A stretch of 64,000 nt of DNA from Paramecium tetraurelia (GCF_000165425.1 NW_001799040.1:71335-135334); one strand, 5' to 3'. Counted from the first letter of the stretch, positions 22,900 through 37,327 are shown. Program-made: numbers and translations. The notes: generated from the sequence alone by a model not told the origin.

Positions 22900-24332
22900 T
22901 TAGGTGCTTTCTAAACAGTAAAATTAGTATAAAAAGAAAGTAAATATTTCCGAATTTTTGCTACCTTAACACTAGCAAAACCTCTTTTCTAACAGGACAT
23001 CTTATAGAGAATACAATTGTTGATATCTAAAAGACTTCTTTTAATTATTAGATATAGAATTCGCTCGTTGTTTTATTATTGATAAATTGATCGCAAATAT
23101 GAATAATCTTCATTTGAATCTCAACCAATATCATTTTTATTATTAATTTAGTTTAGTTTTCTTTCAGCTTGACTAAGAGATTCAAATGTGTTGTAAATAA
23201 TGACTTTCTTTACTTGATGCTGCCAAATACCTTGGTCGACTCTTGAATTAAAAATTATTAATTATTTCTAAGAAATCTGAGAGAAATCAACCAGAAATAT
23301 ACTACACCTACAATCTTTCAAGGTATATAGTTAATATATTTCAGGAATTGACATTCTAGAAATAGAAATTATATACTGTTTATATTTCAAGTCCAGATAT
23401 AATCTTAGATTCCAGTAATTCTTTAAACTTATTACTTGTCTAGAACCTTCATAAGTTACTACAATAGATAATCTTAATGTAAAATTTCTAATCAATTATT
23501 AATCTAAGAGATGGAAAATTACTATGTCTAGTTGTTAATTTGTGAAATCTAACTGCAGAAATACGAAAGTGATGATTATTGCATCCAAGTTCTTAGTTTA
23601 GTAAAAGTAATTTCAATTTTAAATTCCATCTTCTGAATAATTAAAAGGATAATTACTTTAATGCTAATACATAAATAGATTTAAAGAATCAATAAAGAAT
23701 GATAAAATTAATCTTAAACTTCTGTTTGTTCTATTTCACTTTTGTATTTTCTAATAATATTGAAAAAAAACAAAATATAATTAATCAAATTAAAAGTTGA
23801 GTCTTATCCAAAAGAATAAATAGTGAAGGTTATTTTTTAGCTTATACTTTAATCCATCAATTTTAATGTTCCCTGCAGATTTCACCAAATCACATTTATA
23901 TTAATAAATTATATGAAAAGTTATGATTCCTTAGTTATAAAATTAATTCATCATTTAATTTTTAATCATGGCCTAATTGTTGTTAACATGATTGCATATT
24001 ATTTCCGTATTCATCTTCTTCATCATTTTAGTCAGTTTTGATTAGTAGAAATCAAACTTATCAATTCATCAATTATTCCTTTAGGCATATCAATATATAT
24101 TATTATGAATTACCATTTAATTATATTATTCTTAAATATTCTGTAGTTATTGAGGACATAGTGAATTAGCTTTTTTATTGATTTATCAAACTCATATAAA
24201 AAAATTAAAAAATTAGACAATATCCTTAGGTCTATTGAGCAATCTAAAATTAATACGAAATTAAACATATTGACTCTTGGAAATCAATCTTAATTTCTAT
24301 GAATCTGGTAGTTCGAAATATGTTTCACTCAT
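22900..24332 (-). other. probable minus-strand gene, structure unresolved
   Basis: From an ATG at 24332 (MSETYFELPDSQKLRLISK) several minus-strand pieces look protein-like: CDLVKSAGNIKIDGLKYKL, RISAVRFHKLTTRHSNFPS, FKELLESKIISGLEIQ and QGIWQHQVKKVIIYNTFES. They fall in different frames and are interrupted by TGAs. Several candidate introns exist, but I could not find one path that keeps all pieces. It may be one intron-rich gene, two genes, or a decaying gene. No domain recognised. Confidence 0.35.
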
Positions 24333-24464
24333 AAGAACAATTTTAAACCAGAAAAAACTAAATAAAGAATATAAGTTTTTTTCAAATTCTCTAACAAATA
24401 TCAAATTTGTGATAATGACTGAATAGCTTTCATGTTATTTTAATTACAAAAATTAATAATAAAA

Positions 24465-25481
24465 TCATAAAATTTATTTACATAAACTTATTTCTCCTTC
24501 GTCTTAATCTTGTTCCTTTGATAAGTGATCCAAATGAGTTTGGATAAACTATTTAAATTCTTGATCATTTTGCACTTTTAACAAAATTACTGAGCATGAT
24601 AGGTATTATATTCTTAGATCAGAGGTTTTAATAGATGTATCAAAAATGAATTTCTTTGCGTAACCAAAAAAATTCAATGACACCAATATTTATTTGACTA
24701 TGCCTTTATACTTCGTATTTTCAGGAAGTTCATTACATTTTAATAGTTCATCATTGATATCTGTTGTTAGATTATAATTCTTTTTATCCTATTATTTTAA
24801 GGTTTATCCAGCAGTATTTGAAAACTTGGATAAATCATGATAGATTTTATGTAATTCGTCATCATAATATAATAGATCTCTGAACATGTTTGCAATTTTC
24901 TCAATACATCTATTTGAGTCTAAATGATTTAATAATATTTATATTCCATTCATATCGATGAATTTCCTTTTATTATTTAAGCATTCCCCTCTTATCATGC
25001 TCGAAATTGCACTTATAAGATGCTCCTTTACTTTTAGATTAACAATTTTCTCTATTTCTTGTACAATTTTAAGATAATTATGTTATCCACAATACTCTTA
25101 AACAAAAGCGTTGTTTTGATTACAATTTGCAATAATCTTTAGGGTTTATAATTTGATTGAATCAAATTTGGTAGTCTAATAATAATTGAACATTAGATTC
25201 AACCCACCAATTTTACAAAAATCATTAGCTCTATCCAAAGCATCTAATAGTTCCATTAATTAATCAAACCATTCCAAACGTTATTCTTCTTCATTCTCTT
25301 ATTCAGGTTTAGCTATTTTATCTAGCAGGTCTTTTATCATTTAAAATTCATCTACAGAATAGCTTTACAATGCTTCAGTTAACCATTTTTTAGTCTCTTC
25401 ATCCATTGGCTTAATGGAGGTATCAAATTTCTCTCCCTTCTTTTAATCTATTGACCAAGCAAGTAATCCAGTCCAATCCAT
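24465..25481 (-). CDS. Hsp70 nucleotide exchange factor, Fes1/HspBP1-like
   Basis: 338 residues in one exon. The N-terminus MDWTGLLAWSIDQ matches the Fes1/HspBP1 start, where a WxxLLxWS motif is typical. MDEETKKWLTEALQ and ALDRANDFCKIGGLNLMFNY follow, then armadillo-like helices (LKIIANCNQNNAFVQEYCGQ). These factors release ADP from Hsp70 in the cytosol or ER. No signal peptide or HDEL-type end is present, so it is probably cytosolic. The C-terminal 150 residues are less conserved. It may work with the J-protein at 57725, but that is inference only. Confidence 0.85.
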
Positions 25482-25658
25482 TTTCTTTATTTATTTTATT
25501 AGAATATATAATATTTATAATTTAAAGGTCATTATAATGAATTCTAGAATATTCTCTTAAATAGAATATCAAAAATTGTTCTAGAACTAATTGTGCATGA
25601 AATATATTAATAGATGTTAACTTCTGTATTATAAACTTAATAAATTGATAAAAATAAG

Positions 25659-27399
25659 TCAAACATCATCATCACCATATTTTTTAATTAATTCTTTTAA
25701 AAATGGATTATTTTGCTATAAATGATATGAGAATATTACATCTGTTTTTGATTCTTTTTCAAGTTTTGGATTGTTGACATCTGAGTTTCCTAATTCAATA
25801 AATTATTCTTTTTTTTTAATGGGGTCTGGACTGCTTTGTCTTACTGGTTTTGTTGAAGTTGGCAATGCAGCAGCCAAGGAAGTTTTATATGAGGCAGGTA
25901 TTTTGGCAACATCTTATTTGGAATGTGCAACTGCTTTGTCCATTTATTTTCTCCTAATTTCTTTTTCTAATCTTTCCTGTCTTTCTTTATTAGTTTCATA
26001 TTATCCTAGTTCTGGGCTATTAGATCTTTATCTTTCTTTTTCTTTTTGTTTCTCTTTTTTTTACTTTTCTTTTTCTTTTTCTTTCTCCTTGTCTTTCTTT
26101 TTATCCTTCTTCCTTTTGTGTTCCTTTTAAGATTTATGTTTATTTTTCTTTTTCTTATGACTCTTACGTCTACTTTTACTTCTACTACTGCTACTTTTAC
26201 TACTACTAGAGGTTGATCTTTTCTTCTTTTTAGATTTAGATCTAGATGGTGATTTTTATTAAATCACTTCTTAAGGCAATTAGATTTAACCTTCTTGCAT
26301 TCCTTCAGTAATCATTTAAGCAATATATAATCTTTATTCATCATTTTTAGGGATGAATTCAATTTCTCCTAAGCTTACTCGTTCCATTACTTCTTCAAAT
26401 TAGATATTAAGATATGTGCCATCAACGCTTTCTATTTTACCCACATGCCATTCATCATCTTTTTATGAGATTGCTCTCACTGAGACTCCTGGTTATAATA
26501 ATGCCATGATTCTTTGATTTATGTTTCTCCTTTGTCTCTTCTCTTAAGACAACAATATTTTCGCTTATATAATAGTATCAATCTGTTATGGGATACGAGG
26601 CAATCGAGTATTATAATAATTCAAGTCTGTAAGTAATCTCTCACAAAAATCTCCAATCGTAATGTTTTCATCTTTGGAGGGTTTGAATTCTAATATTTTC
26701 AATTGAATTACCTTATTCATCCAAAATATATCGCTTCATCCATCCCCATAAAAAATTAGGATCCAACGAATATCTTAAATATAATAATCCTAAACATCTA
26801 ACATATGGATTCAACTTCCAATCACATAAAATTTGTAATTATTTGACTATTTTCAGTATTCAATCTTGTATACCATTTAAATTCATGCTCATCAACTTAT
26901 GTAAAATACAGAAGAACGATGATGGTACTCCTGGACCAGCCCAAGTGCCAACCGATGTAACAATCTTATCTGTCTCAGTGACAATGTCATTAATATCTCT
27001 AATCTATAATAATTCTTTGTAATATGGACATGTAAGTATATTTTATCTAACTAGTGAATTCATATTGCTGATTGCATTTTCTCCTCGACTTTCATTAAAT
27101 TGTCACAAATACATCGGTATAATATTATCTCCTCTGTCTCCAACATCATAGTGATATTTATCCATATTGATTGACTTCTCTTAGTATGTTGGTACTTCTT
27201 CCACAACAATTTTCTTACATTATCTAATCATTCAAATTTGTTACTACCTGCAAGTTTTGGAGTAATTGTATTAATGAATTGGACATCTAATAGTTGGATT
27301 TGATTTCTCTAGAAGATTGGTTTGAAATTTGATTTCAGATTCTATCTTCTTATAACTTTCATATGCAGTCAACTTTTGATTTTTATCATTTTTACTCAT
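25659..27399 (-). CDS. Prp38-family splicing factor with Tudor-like and RS regions
   Basis: After a 60-residue lead with a CysXXCys (TCRQCKK), the Prp38 domain runs ISNMNSLVRQNILTCPYYKE, GTWAGPGVPSSFFCILHKLM, NPYVRCLGLLYLRYS and TIGDFCERLLTDLNYY. Prp38 is a U4/U6.U5 tri-snRNP factor needed for spliceosome activation. A Tudor-like segment follows (VSVRAISQKDDEWHVGKIES to EEVMERVSLGEIEFI). Then comes a long Lys/Ser/Arg/Glu tract and a tail ending KKYGDDDV. Introns of 24, 24, 27 and 22 nt were found; two of the 3n introns contain TGA. The 22-nt intron near 26630 fuses Prp38 in frame to what otherwise looks like a separate gene starting at 26507. The folate gene stop lies 11 bp upstream of its ATG. 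Confidence 0.87.
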
Positions 27400-27410
27400 A
27401 TTAATTTTAA

Positions 27411-28302
27411 TCAATCATTCAAATAAGCATCACTCAATTTCGGATTGATGTACACTGGCTACCCTTATTTCTTCTTCCAAATATTGCATAGATTCCTCAT
27501 CAACATACACACAGTCATTGGTCCCACACCTCCAGGAACAGGAGTAATAAGCGATGCCTAATTTTTGACTACATCAAAATCAACATCCCCAACAATCTTG
27601 CCTTTCTTTTCCCCTTATGAGATTCCAACATCAATTACTATTGCTCCTTACTTCACATTTCTAACTAGTTTGGGATGTCCAGCAGCACTTATTACAATAT
27701 CTGCATTCATAATATGTTAATCTAAATTTAATGTTTCCCTATGACAAACTGTGACTGTGGCATTCCTTTTTTGTAACAACAATGACAATGGCATTCCGAC
27801 TAAGAAGCTTCTACCTATCATGGTTACTCTCTTGCCAATCACATTAACATCATAATAATCTAAAATCTATAATACAGCTGCTGGAGTGCATGGTAACATC
27901 TCACATAATTCTCCATAAACTAAAATCCTTTGTAAATTATGCATATGTAAACAATCCACATCTTTTTCATAGGGAATCGAATGTATGATATCCAATTTAT
28001 TCAGATGTGGTGGTAATGGCAACTATTAATATTTTTATTTATTAAAATACTTACACTAATATACCATCATGATTCATTTATTAGATATGCTTAATCAATT
28101 GCTCCTGTTCAACATTCTCTGAAAAATTAAATACTTCTGCATCAACATTGATTTCCTGACAAGCTTTAAGTTTCCTATTCACATAAGATTTAGAGGCTGG
28201 TGAATCTCCAACTAAACAGATTCCTAATTTTGGCTTTATTTTAGATGTTACACGAAGAGTCTATAAAATTGAATTCGCTAATTGATTACCATTAAAAATC
28301 AT
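27411..28302 (-). CDS. folD: methylenetetrahydrofolate dehydrogenase/cyclohydrolase
   Basis: 287 residues after removal of a 28-nt intron (28023-28050). Family motifs: GDSPASKSYVNRKLKACQE (the Tyr-Val-x-x-Lys catalytic motif), GILVQLPLPPHLN, IGRSFLVGMPLSLLL (NADP-binding loop) and TPVPGGVGPMT. It interconverts 5,10-methylene-, methenyl- and 10-formyl-tetrahydrofolate. There is no formate-ligase domain and no obvious targeting peptide, so it is the bifunctional, probably cytosolic form. Length is normal for FolD. It diverges from the RING gene with 22 bp between starts. Confidence 0.95.
28023..28050 (-). other. 28-nt intron
   Basis: It splits the codons of the conserved folate-enzyme motif between GILVQ and LPLPP. 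Only removal of exactly 28 nt rebuilds the motif, so the boundaries are secure. Confidence 0.85.
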
Positions 28303-28324
28303 TTTTAATTATTTTACTACCTAA

Positions 28325-28837
28325 ATGGAGAAGAGTAGAAAGGTTTCATTTTTTTAGAAGTATTTTTGTTGCGGAACCCAATCAGATATCTAAGAACCAA
28401 AAACAGCAACAAACACATATATTAAAACAACAACAATATCTGAATATTTGAATTCGAATGAGAAGGATCCTTCGTTGTATTCCCTATACTTTGTGGATGG
28501 TTGTTATCAAGACAAGGTGAGAAAGATTAAAACGGAACATCCTCTTAAAGATTTGTTAATTAGTGAGACCCTTACAGAAATCACACATCTTTCATGTCCA
28601 ATATGTTTCAGATATTTTAATTGTAAATTTGAATTTTGAGTATTTTAAGACATATTAACGTCATGTTGTTGTATCAATTAGATTTGCCATATATGTGCCT
28701 TAGAGTTTTAACGATCAAAGTGTCACTTCTGTTTAAATGAGATTTGCACATACAACGACGCAGATTCAACAACATAAAAAATATATACAGATTCATAGGG
28801 AATGCAATTAATAGCCTTGAAATTACAAAAACATTGA
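28325..28837 (+). CDS. small RING-finger-like protein
   Basis: About 161 residues. After a basic, Ser/Thr-rich N-terminal half, a zinc finger reads LSCPICFRYFN, then a 27-nt intron containing TGA, then SCCCINQICHICALEFQRSK and CHFC. The spacing resembles a RING or RING-like C3HC4 finger with Cys at the usual His position, so it is a likely E3 ubiquitin ligase or zinc-binding adaptor. The tail is short. The 27-nt intron is multiple-of-three with an in-frame TGA, the usual arrangement in Paramecium. Confidence 0.75.
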
Positions 28838-28881
28838 TTTTGTTATTTTTATCTACTAATTAATTAAATTTAAATTGAATT

Positions 28882-30434
28882 ATGTTATTCGAATACCCTC
28901 AACAACCTGCCTTTATTTAAAAATACGAACTCATCAAACACTTTTTTGTCTAACTTCAATAAGTAAGACAATGTGAATAAGGATCCAATCCATCTTCAAA
29001 AGTTGATAGGCAATAAGAATTCGATAAATAAAATTCAAAAGCATAAATAACTGAGGAATCCCTTAAGTATGATGATTCAACAACTTCCAGACAAGTACCA
29101 AAACAAAGAAGAGCTGTCTATATCACAAAGAAATCAGAATAAAGAAAGTCAAAAGAGATTGTCACTCTTCCGTATAGACCATCAGATATCATGATGATTG
29201 AATAATAAAAAGAAAAAATAGATCAATTTTGCTAGGATAATAAGATACTCTACGAAAATAAAAAAGAATGCATGTACATCATTAAGAGAGTGGCTAAGAT
29301 GATTAAAAAACTAAAACAAAAAACATGTCAAGATCACTTGAATAGTATCGAGCATTTCATAATTGAAATTAAGAATTAAGGATGCTGAAATAGCAAAGAA
29401 GAATGAATGCATTCGATAAATAAGAGAAAAATACAATCAAATGATGAAAGTTATTGAAGAACATACAATATAAGAAGAATAGCAATGGCAAGAAATCTAA
29501 GCATAATAAATTGAATTAGAAACATAGAATCTCTTTTTGAAAAAACTACTATCTGTAAATTTCAGCGACGAGTAAATAAAATAGTTAGAATAACAATAAA
29601 ATGATGTAGAATTACAATTCTTTGATAATTTTTGTATCTCAAGAAAAGACTTAGACAAGTAAGCAATTCTAGAATATGAAAAGATGTTGTAAAATAGAAA
29701 GTCTTAAATTGAACAATAATATGTTGATTGGAACATGGCTCAAATAAACTCACATTATTAAAATCAATAGCCTATGCATCAACCTCTGTAGGATTTGTAT
29801 GCTGAAGAAAAAGAAATGATGATGAAGAAATAATCTAATCAGCTTATGAGTCAGGAAGACAAACAGAGGATAATGGAAGATTTGATGAAACCCATTAATT
29901 CTTTCCAAGTAACAACAGATAAATGTCTAAGAAGTTAAACAAAAATAGTTGGACATCCTTTCTGGGTCCTCATCAAATAGTTCACTCTAAAAAAAACAAT
30001 AATCAGATTAATCTCAATAATAGCCAAAGAAATTAGCCATAGATATTGATACTAAGGAAAGCATTCCTTAATCAATTGTAAATGATACTTAGGCGGAGAA
30101 TAAGTTATCATCGAAAGAACAACTTTTGAGTTCTCTCAATCAGGGATGGGAAAAACTTATTTAAAAAACCTCTAATTAGAAAAGGTATTAGGACTATGAT
30201 GAGGAAGGTGATTAGGTTATCACTTATAATCCTAAAAACCACATGTAAGATATAGAGTTTAAGAATAGGTTTACAAATTCTCAAACAATTATGTATGAAG
30301 GTGATGATTATATGGAAGACGATGATGAAGATGATGTGCAGGTCTATTAAAACATTTTTAATTAACAGAGTAAATAATTACAAAAGCCTACTCTTACTAA
30401 AACACAAAAGAATTAAGAACTATAATATTAGTGA
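28882..30434 (+). CDS. coiled-coil protein with acidic C-terminus
   Basis: Roughly 500 residues beginning MLFEYPQQPAFIQKYE. The middle is coiled coil (QIREKYNQMMKVIEE, QQWQEIQAQQIELETQ). The C-terminal third is Gln/Ser-rich and then acidic (GDDYMEDDDEDDVQV). One short GT...TAG intron of 19 nt near 29335 restores the frame. A second frame change near 29909 has no good intron; removing one G there gives a smooth reading into the C-terminal third. No domain recognised. It converges on the second matrix-type gene, with 39 bp between stops. Confidence 0.72.
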
Positions 30435-30473
30435 TGTTGTTATGATTGACTAATTTTGTATTTAAAAAGAATA

Positions 30474-31573
30474 TCATCTTCCAGACCATGAGGCAACTTA
30501 TTTCTTGAACATGATGATTACTTCATCCAAAATGGCATTCTCCTCTTGTCTCTTGGCTTTTGCTTCAGCATAATCAGCTCTCTTGCTTTCTAAGTCAGAT
30601 TGGGCCTAATCTAAAGCATCTTGTGATTCTTATAAGATGATCTTTGATTTAGCTTATTGAGCTAAGGCGGCTTGGATTTACTAAACAATATAATGTTGAA
30701 ATACTTACAGTGGCAGTTCTGTCAGCGAAGACTTATTTTCTTTCGTATTCAACTTCCAATGAGGCAATTTCAGCTTCAGATAAGGATACCCATCCAGCCA
30801 ATTCCCATGAGGCATTGATTTCGTTTTATTTCAAATTTTCTAATGAGGCAGATAATTCTGATTCTAAGCCTTCTAGGACACCCAAGACTCTTTCAGCCAA
30901 TGTTTATCCATGTCCAGATGATTCTGAAGCCTAATTGATATATGATTATGATAGATACTTATCCTTCTTAAGCAAGTGCCATGAAGGTCTTGATTTAGTG
31001 TTCTTAGAAGAGGTTGCTGTATTATTTCAATTTCTCTGCAACTGATTGAGCTTAGACTTAAGTGAATTCAAAGGAATCTCCATTGATGATGTATCCAGCA
31101 ACATCTTATTTGAGGAGTCTGATGACTTCCAAAGCTTCTTGGTTATGTTTGATGGACTTAACAAACAATTGGTTGGAGAAGCATTAGTTGTCTTAGAGTG
31201 TTTCAATTTTGGCAGCAATTGAATCTCTTCTGGCTTCATTCCATGCCAAATGATTTTTGGTTTATTGAAGAACGTTTTCATACTCGGCTCTGTTTTCAAC
31301 AGCCTATTGGAACAATTTTTGATTGAGGGCCTTGATTTTACTGAATTATTCAATGGTTTAAGCACCAACCCATTCGTCTGTCTCGTTCTTTTGGTCTGCT
31401 GCGAATTGAGCATCGATGTTTGATTACTTTAAATCGTTAAGCAATCCAAAGACTGTGTCAATGGCATCACTGGCCTTTGTTCCTGTTTAAAGTAAGGCCA
31501 AGATTTAATCTTTTGTGCTGGTGGCATTTGAGACCACAGCCAATGCAAGAATGATAGCGATGATTCCTTTCAT
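30474..31573 (-). CDS. trichocyst matrix protein-like (second copy type)
   Basis: Starts MKGIIAIILALAVVSNATST, a signal peptide, followed by about 325 residues of acidic helix (FGLLNDLKQSNIDAQFAADQ, RRDSIAAKIETLQDNQCFSN). A Trp/Gly-containing stretch (SWELAGWVSLSEAEIASLE) and an end in KKQVASWSGR follow. Two 28-nt introns are clear. G+C content is higher than average, suggesting strong expression. Trichocyst matrix precursors share this layout and are cut into crystallising peptides in the granule. It is clearly not a recent duplicate of the gene at 17212; sequence similarity is limited to architecture. Confidence 0.8.
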
Positions 31574-31618
31574 TTATTTATTAAATAAAAAACGACACAA
31601 TTCAAAAACGATTTAATT

Positions 31619-32126
31619 TCATATTATTTTATATTTCTCATCTCTAAATTTTTTTGCTTGTTCTTTCATATCCTTATCATAAACTTCAGGGTCTTTGTAA
31701 ATACTGTTTGCAGGATCATTGAAGGTAGGACTTAGATTTATAACTTTATTCAATACTAATGTATAACTTGGTTGATTCCTGAAAAGACATCAATCAAACT
31801 AGTGCTAGAAATCCATGTTTCTTTGTTAACCAAGTACAAGCAAAGCCTACCCATTGGAAAAATATTCACATGTTAAAAACTATTGCGAAAGTTTACTTAT
31901 GGAGCTTCAACTGGGAACCCATTTAAACTAACATCTGCGATAATGTAGGCACCTATTTCTAATTTAATATTCTACCATCATGAACACTACCTTTTTCACC
32001 TCTTATTTAAAGTACATAATTATATCGATCAATTCGCTTATACTAAACATTTGGAGGCAGAGCATCTGAATTTTCTTCAAGCATTTATTCTTCATATTCC
32101 ATTCTCTTGTTGCTAAACTTAAACAT
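31619..32126 (-). CDS. E2 ubiquitin/SUMO-conjugating enzyme-like
   Basis: The UBC fold is visible as ALPPNVQYKRIDRYNYVLQI, IGAYIIADVSLNGFPVEAP, then the active-site region HVNIFPMGRLCLYL. The usual HPN is HVN, and the Cys at the catalytic position is kept. NDPANSIYKD and EVYDKDMKEQAKKFRDEKY follow, which resembles the Ubc9 C-terminus. Introns of about 32, 26 and 21 nt are needed. The product is about 143 residues, close to a minimal E2. HPN Asn is present, Pro is not. It could conjugate SUMO, ubiquitin or another ubiquitin-like protein. The start lies 21 bp from a divergent gene. Confidence 0.78.
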
Positions 32127-32147
32127 AATTAATAATATCTTTAATTA

Positions 32148-33007
32148 ATGCTCACCAGATCAATAAACACTTTAAGGTTGGGCTTGAAGAATCTCTATCA
32201 ACTCAACCACATCAAAAATTTCCATAATGCCACAGTGGCACATAAAGCATAGGTCATGAATGATGAATCCTCATATGTTGTCAAAACTGATCGAATTTAC
32301 AAACCAACATACACCATTGAGTTCGATAGAATTGGAGAAGTGTTGCTGTAATTGAGTCACTAATCATTAGTTATTCATGTGATCCCCATAAACATCTTAC
32401 AATCTTCCTTAAATATCCATATGTACTTTATGAGACAGCCATTCCATTGTCCGTTTACCTTTGGTTTAAGAACCCATTAGACATTGCATGGTATTGGAAC
32501 AACCTTTTCATTTATGCACCATCATTTTTGTGGATTCCAAGAATGTGGTAATAAATCTTTCCATTTTACATAGGTATTGGAGATCATTGTAATATAAAAT
32601 ACAAAGACTCTCTTTACTCAGAGGTGGCAAAATCTTAAAGATTGAGACAAACACTCTTGCTAATGATAAAAACACTTATTGGGTTGAAACATATTAATTC
32701 CACCCATTAACAGCTGATTTCACATAATTTGATGATCGCGATAATGCAGATTATTTGACAGAAGAAGGACAATTAAAATATGAATTAGCATGTCAACTTG
32801 ATCATATCTAAGAATTGGGTACCACAGTTTAAGACGAAGTTATCTATTTCATGAAAGTATTTGAATTATAAATGGAAATAGGAAGGAATAGTTCATCATC
32901 CTGAATTATTTGAAGCAGCTACCAAAGGTTATGTGGTTGACACATCCAACTTTGTGATTAATACTGCCCATAATATCAGAGCATTTGAAGGTCATCACAA
33001 TCAATGA
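32148..33007 (+). CDS. two-pass membrane protein, probably mitochondrial
   Basis: The N-terminus MLTRSINTLRLGLKNLYQLN is basic and Ser/Leu-rich without acidic residues, as in mitochondrial presequences. Two Trp-rich membrane segments follow (ETAIPLSVYLWF and DIAWYWNNLFIYAPSFLWI). A soluble part comes next (RGGKILKIETNTLANDKNTY, FDDRDNADYLTEEG), ending AHNIRAFEGHHNQ. Introns of about 20, 29 and 25 nt join the exons. No named family recognised; ciliates carry many lineage-specific mitochondrial inner-membrane proteins and this would fit. Location is inference. Confidence 0.68.
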
Positions 33008-33067
33008 AATAAACCATTACATTATAAAATCATTCAAGAATATTACATACTTAACATGTACAATAAT

Positions 33068-35260
<2,193 letters not shown>

Positions 35261-35624
35261 TACTTTCAATCATTAATATTTTAATTTAAATAAAAATTAA
35301 CAAAATAGATATACATATATCATTATGCCTCTCTTTTATCAAAATCCTTTCATTTTAATAAACCTAAAAATAGACTCATTGTTCATATCCTGACACAATG
35401 GTCGAATAAGCATATAATGATTATCGAGATATTAAATTAGTATACACTTAATATTTGAATTAGTTTTAGATCATATTATATAAGTTTAAACTAAAAGATG
35501 TGAATAAAATTCAGTAAAATTAATAACAAATAAGCAATAAACAATTGGGATTATTTGCCATCTCTTGTAATGACAAATTATTTTGAATATATTTGTTAAA
35601 TTCATGAATAAATTGAGGTAATTA

Positions 35625-36301
35625 TCACATTGATTCTAATCTTTTTTATTAAGTTCTAGCACTATCCACAGTTCTAGCTGTATATAGTAGAATATCTGAT
35701 TAATCATGTCTAATCGAGAGAATAAACTGATTTAATTCAAAGTTGTTCTTTTTGAGCTCAATTCGCACACATTCCTTGAGAAGGTAGAGAAACTTAATCA
35801 AGTAATTCATTTCCAAAAAATTGTCATATTCTACGCTATATTACTCATTCAATAATCTGTATCTTATTTGAAAATGTTCTTAGACCCACCAAACATCCAC
35901 AGGAGTTAGATCCCCCATTTCGAAAGTCTTAATACATAATAACACTTCAATATAAGTCTTTTGTATATTTAATATAATACGATTAGGATGATTTTGCCTA
36001 AAATACTTCCAAATTTATTGAACTTCCTTAAAGATTATGTGTGAACATAATTGAAATGGTTAAGCAATTCATCTTGCTCTTGAGTTCTAGTCTTATTAGA
36101 ATTTAGAAATTGCACTATTTCTCCAATTAAAGTTAGACTTAATCCTTTTTCAATGATTCGGCAAGAATTCAATTTAGTGTTGATAAGACTATCAATATCA
36201 GGGTGTGAATGCATAGGAACATTGTAGAAATACATAACCAACCGTAATAAAGGTTTTTCTCTTTGTAGAACTTTATTATTGCTTTGAGTACAAGTTCCCA
36301 T
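35625..36301 (-). CDS. hypothetical protein, possible N-myristoylation
   Basis: About 218 residues with one 20-nt intron near 36030 joining FNY to EVQQIWKYF. The N-terminus MGTCTQSNNKVLQREK has Gly2 and a nearby Cys, compatible with myristoylation plus palmitoylation; that is inference from a short motif. The rest is helical and soluble, with FEMGDLTPVDVWWVQEHFQI and LKECVRIELKKNNFELNQF. No domain recognised. It lies between SRPK (same strand, downstream) and a sparse region. Confidence 0.72.
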
Positions 36302-36599
36302 TATTATTTAATTAAATAAAATAGTTCATGAAGGTTTGCTCATGAAAATACTCATAGAATGATTCATCTTTAAAGAACAAACAAAGCTAATCAGGCCCTA
36401 AACTTTTCATCCTCAAATTATAAAAAGTGATGTTCTTAATCAAAGAATAAAAACAGTACTCAAATATAAACTATAAAATAAAGAAAACATACTAATGAAT
36501 GAATTTAAATACTATACAGATAGTAATTTCAAATGGCATTAGTCTATCATAAACAAATCATTCGCTCGAACATTTTAAAAAATAAAATTTTTATTAAGA

Positions 36600-37327
36600 T
36601 AATAAGTTCTCATTAATAGGAACAAAATTGTGTAAAGGAATAGAATTGTTTGATAGAATTAAAGCAGAGATATGTTTTAAGAAGGGAAAGTTGCTAAACA
36701 ATTAAGCAAATATTATCTTCAATTATTGTCATTTTGAAAAGATTGTCACAGGTGTTAGAATAAACCATAGAATCTGTCCTACAAGTATAAGCTCTTTGCT
36801 CAAAATATTGATATTGGTACTACAAGGGGAATTTATTCCAAATTCATAGTTACATAGGAATTATGAATCTCAAATAAAATTGCAAACCGAATCAAAGTCG
36901 GAAATTGAATGAGAAGGAATTGTTGACAGGATATGACATGATTTTGAAACTAGTGTTAAGCAACAGAAGAAAAAGCCTATAATATATATTAATATGGAAT
37001 TAAATATTATGTATTATATTATATATTAACTTCACTAATAGATTTACCATATTCTTATAATTTTAATGTATTTAAATTGAGCTTGTTTTTGTTAAAATTA
37101 AGAGAGAATAATTTTTATCCAAAAGAGTATATTAATTACTTTTAGGAGGCTTTAAAAAGTGGATATTATATCATATTTGATTAAAGTGTTTCGACTAACA
37201 GGTCTTGATGGAGATATTTAGTAGAATTTTAGTAGAGAAGCAAAAACATCTGGTATAAAAAGTTAGACTTAGATTTGATGAAAAGATCTCATTTGAAGAA
37301 TTTTCTCCATATGAAAAGATAAAGTGA
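36600..37327 (+). other. possible plus-strand gene, incomplete structure
   Basis: The 3' half is the best part: ENNFYPKEYINYFQEALKSG, then a 20-nt GT...TAG at about 37201-37220, then ILVEKQKHLVQKVRLRFDEK and a stop TGA at 37325-37327. Upstream, frames such as IELFDRIKAEICFKKGK and NEKELLTGYDMILKLVLSN look weaker and are not joined. GC is low. Real gene or relic cannot be decided. Confidence 0.35.

Noticed and set aside
26505-26507. A separate gene start for the Tudor/RS part.
   Set aside because: The 22-nt intron just upstream joins it in frame to the Prp38 domain, which otherwise would lack its conserved TIGDF...LLTDL end.
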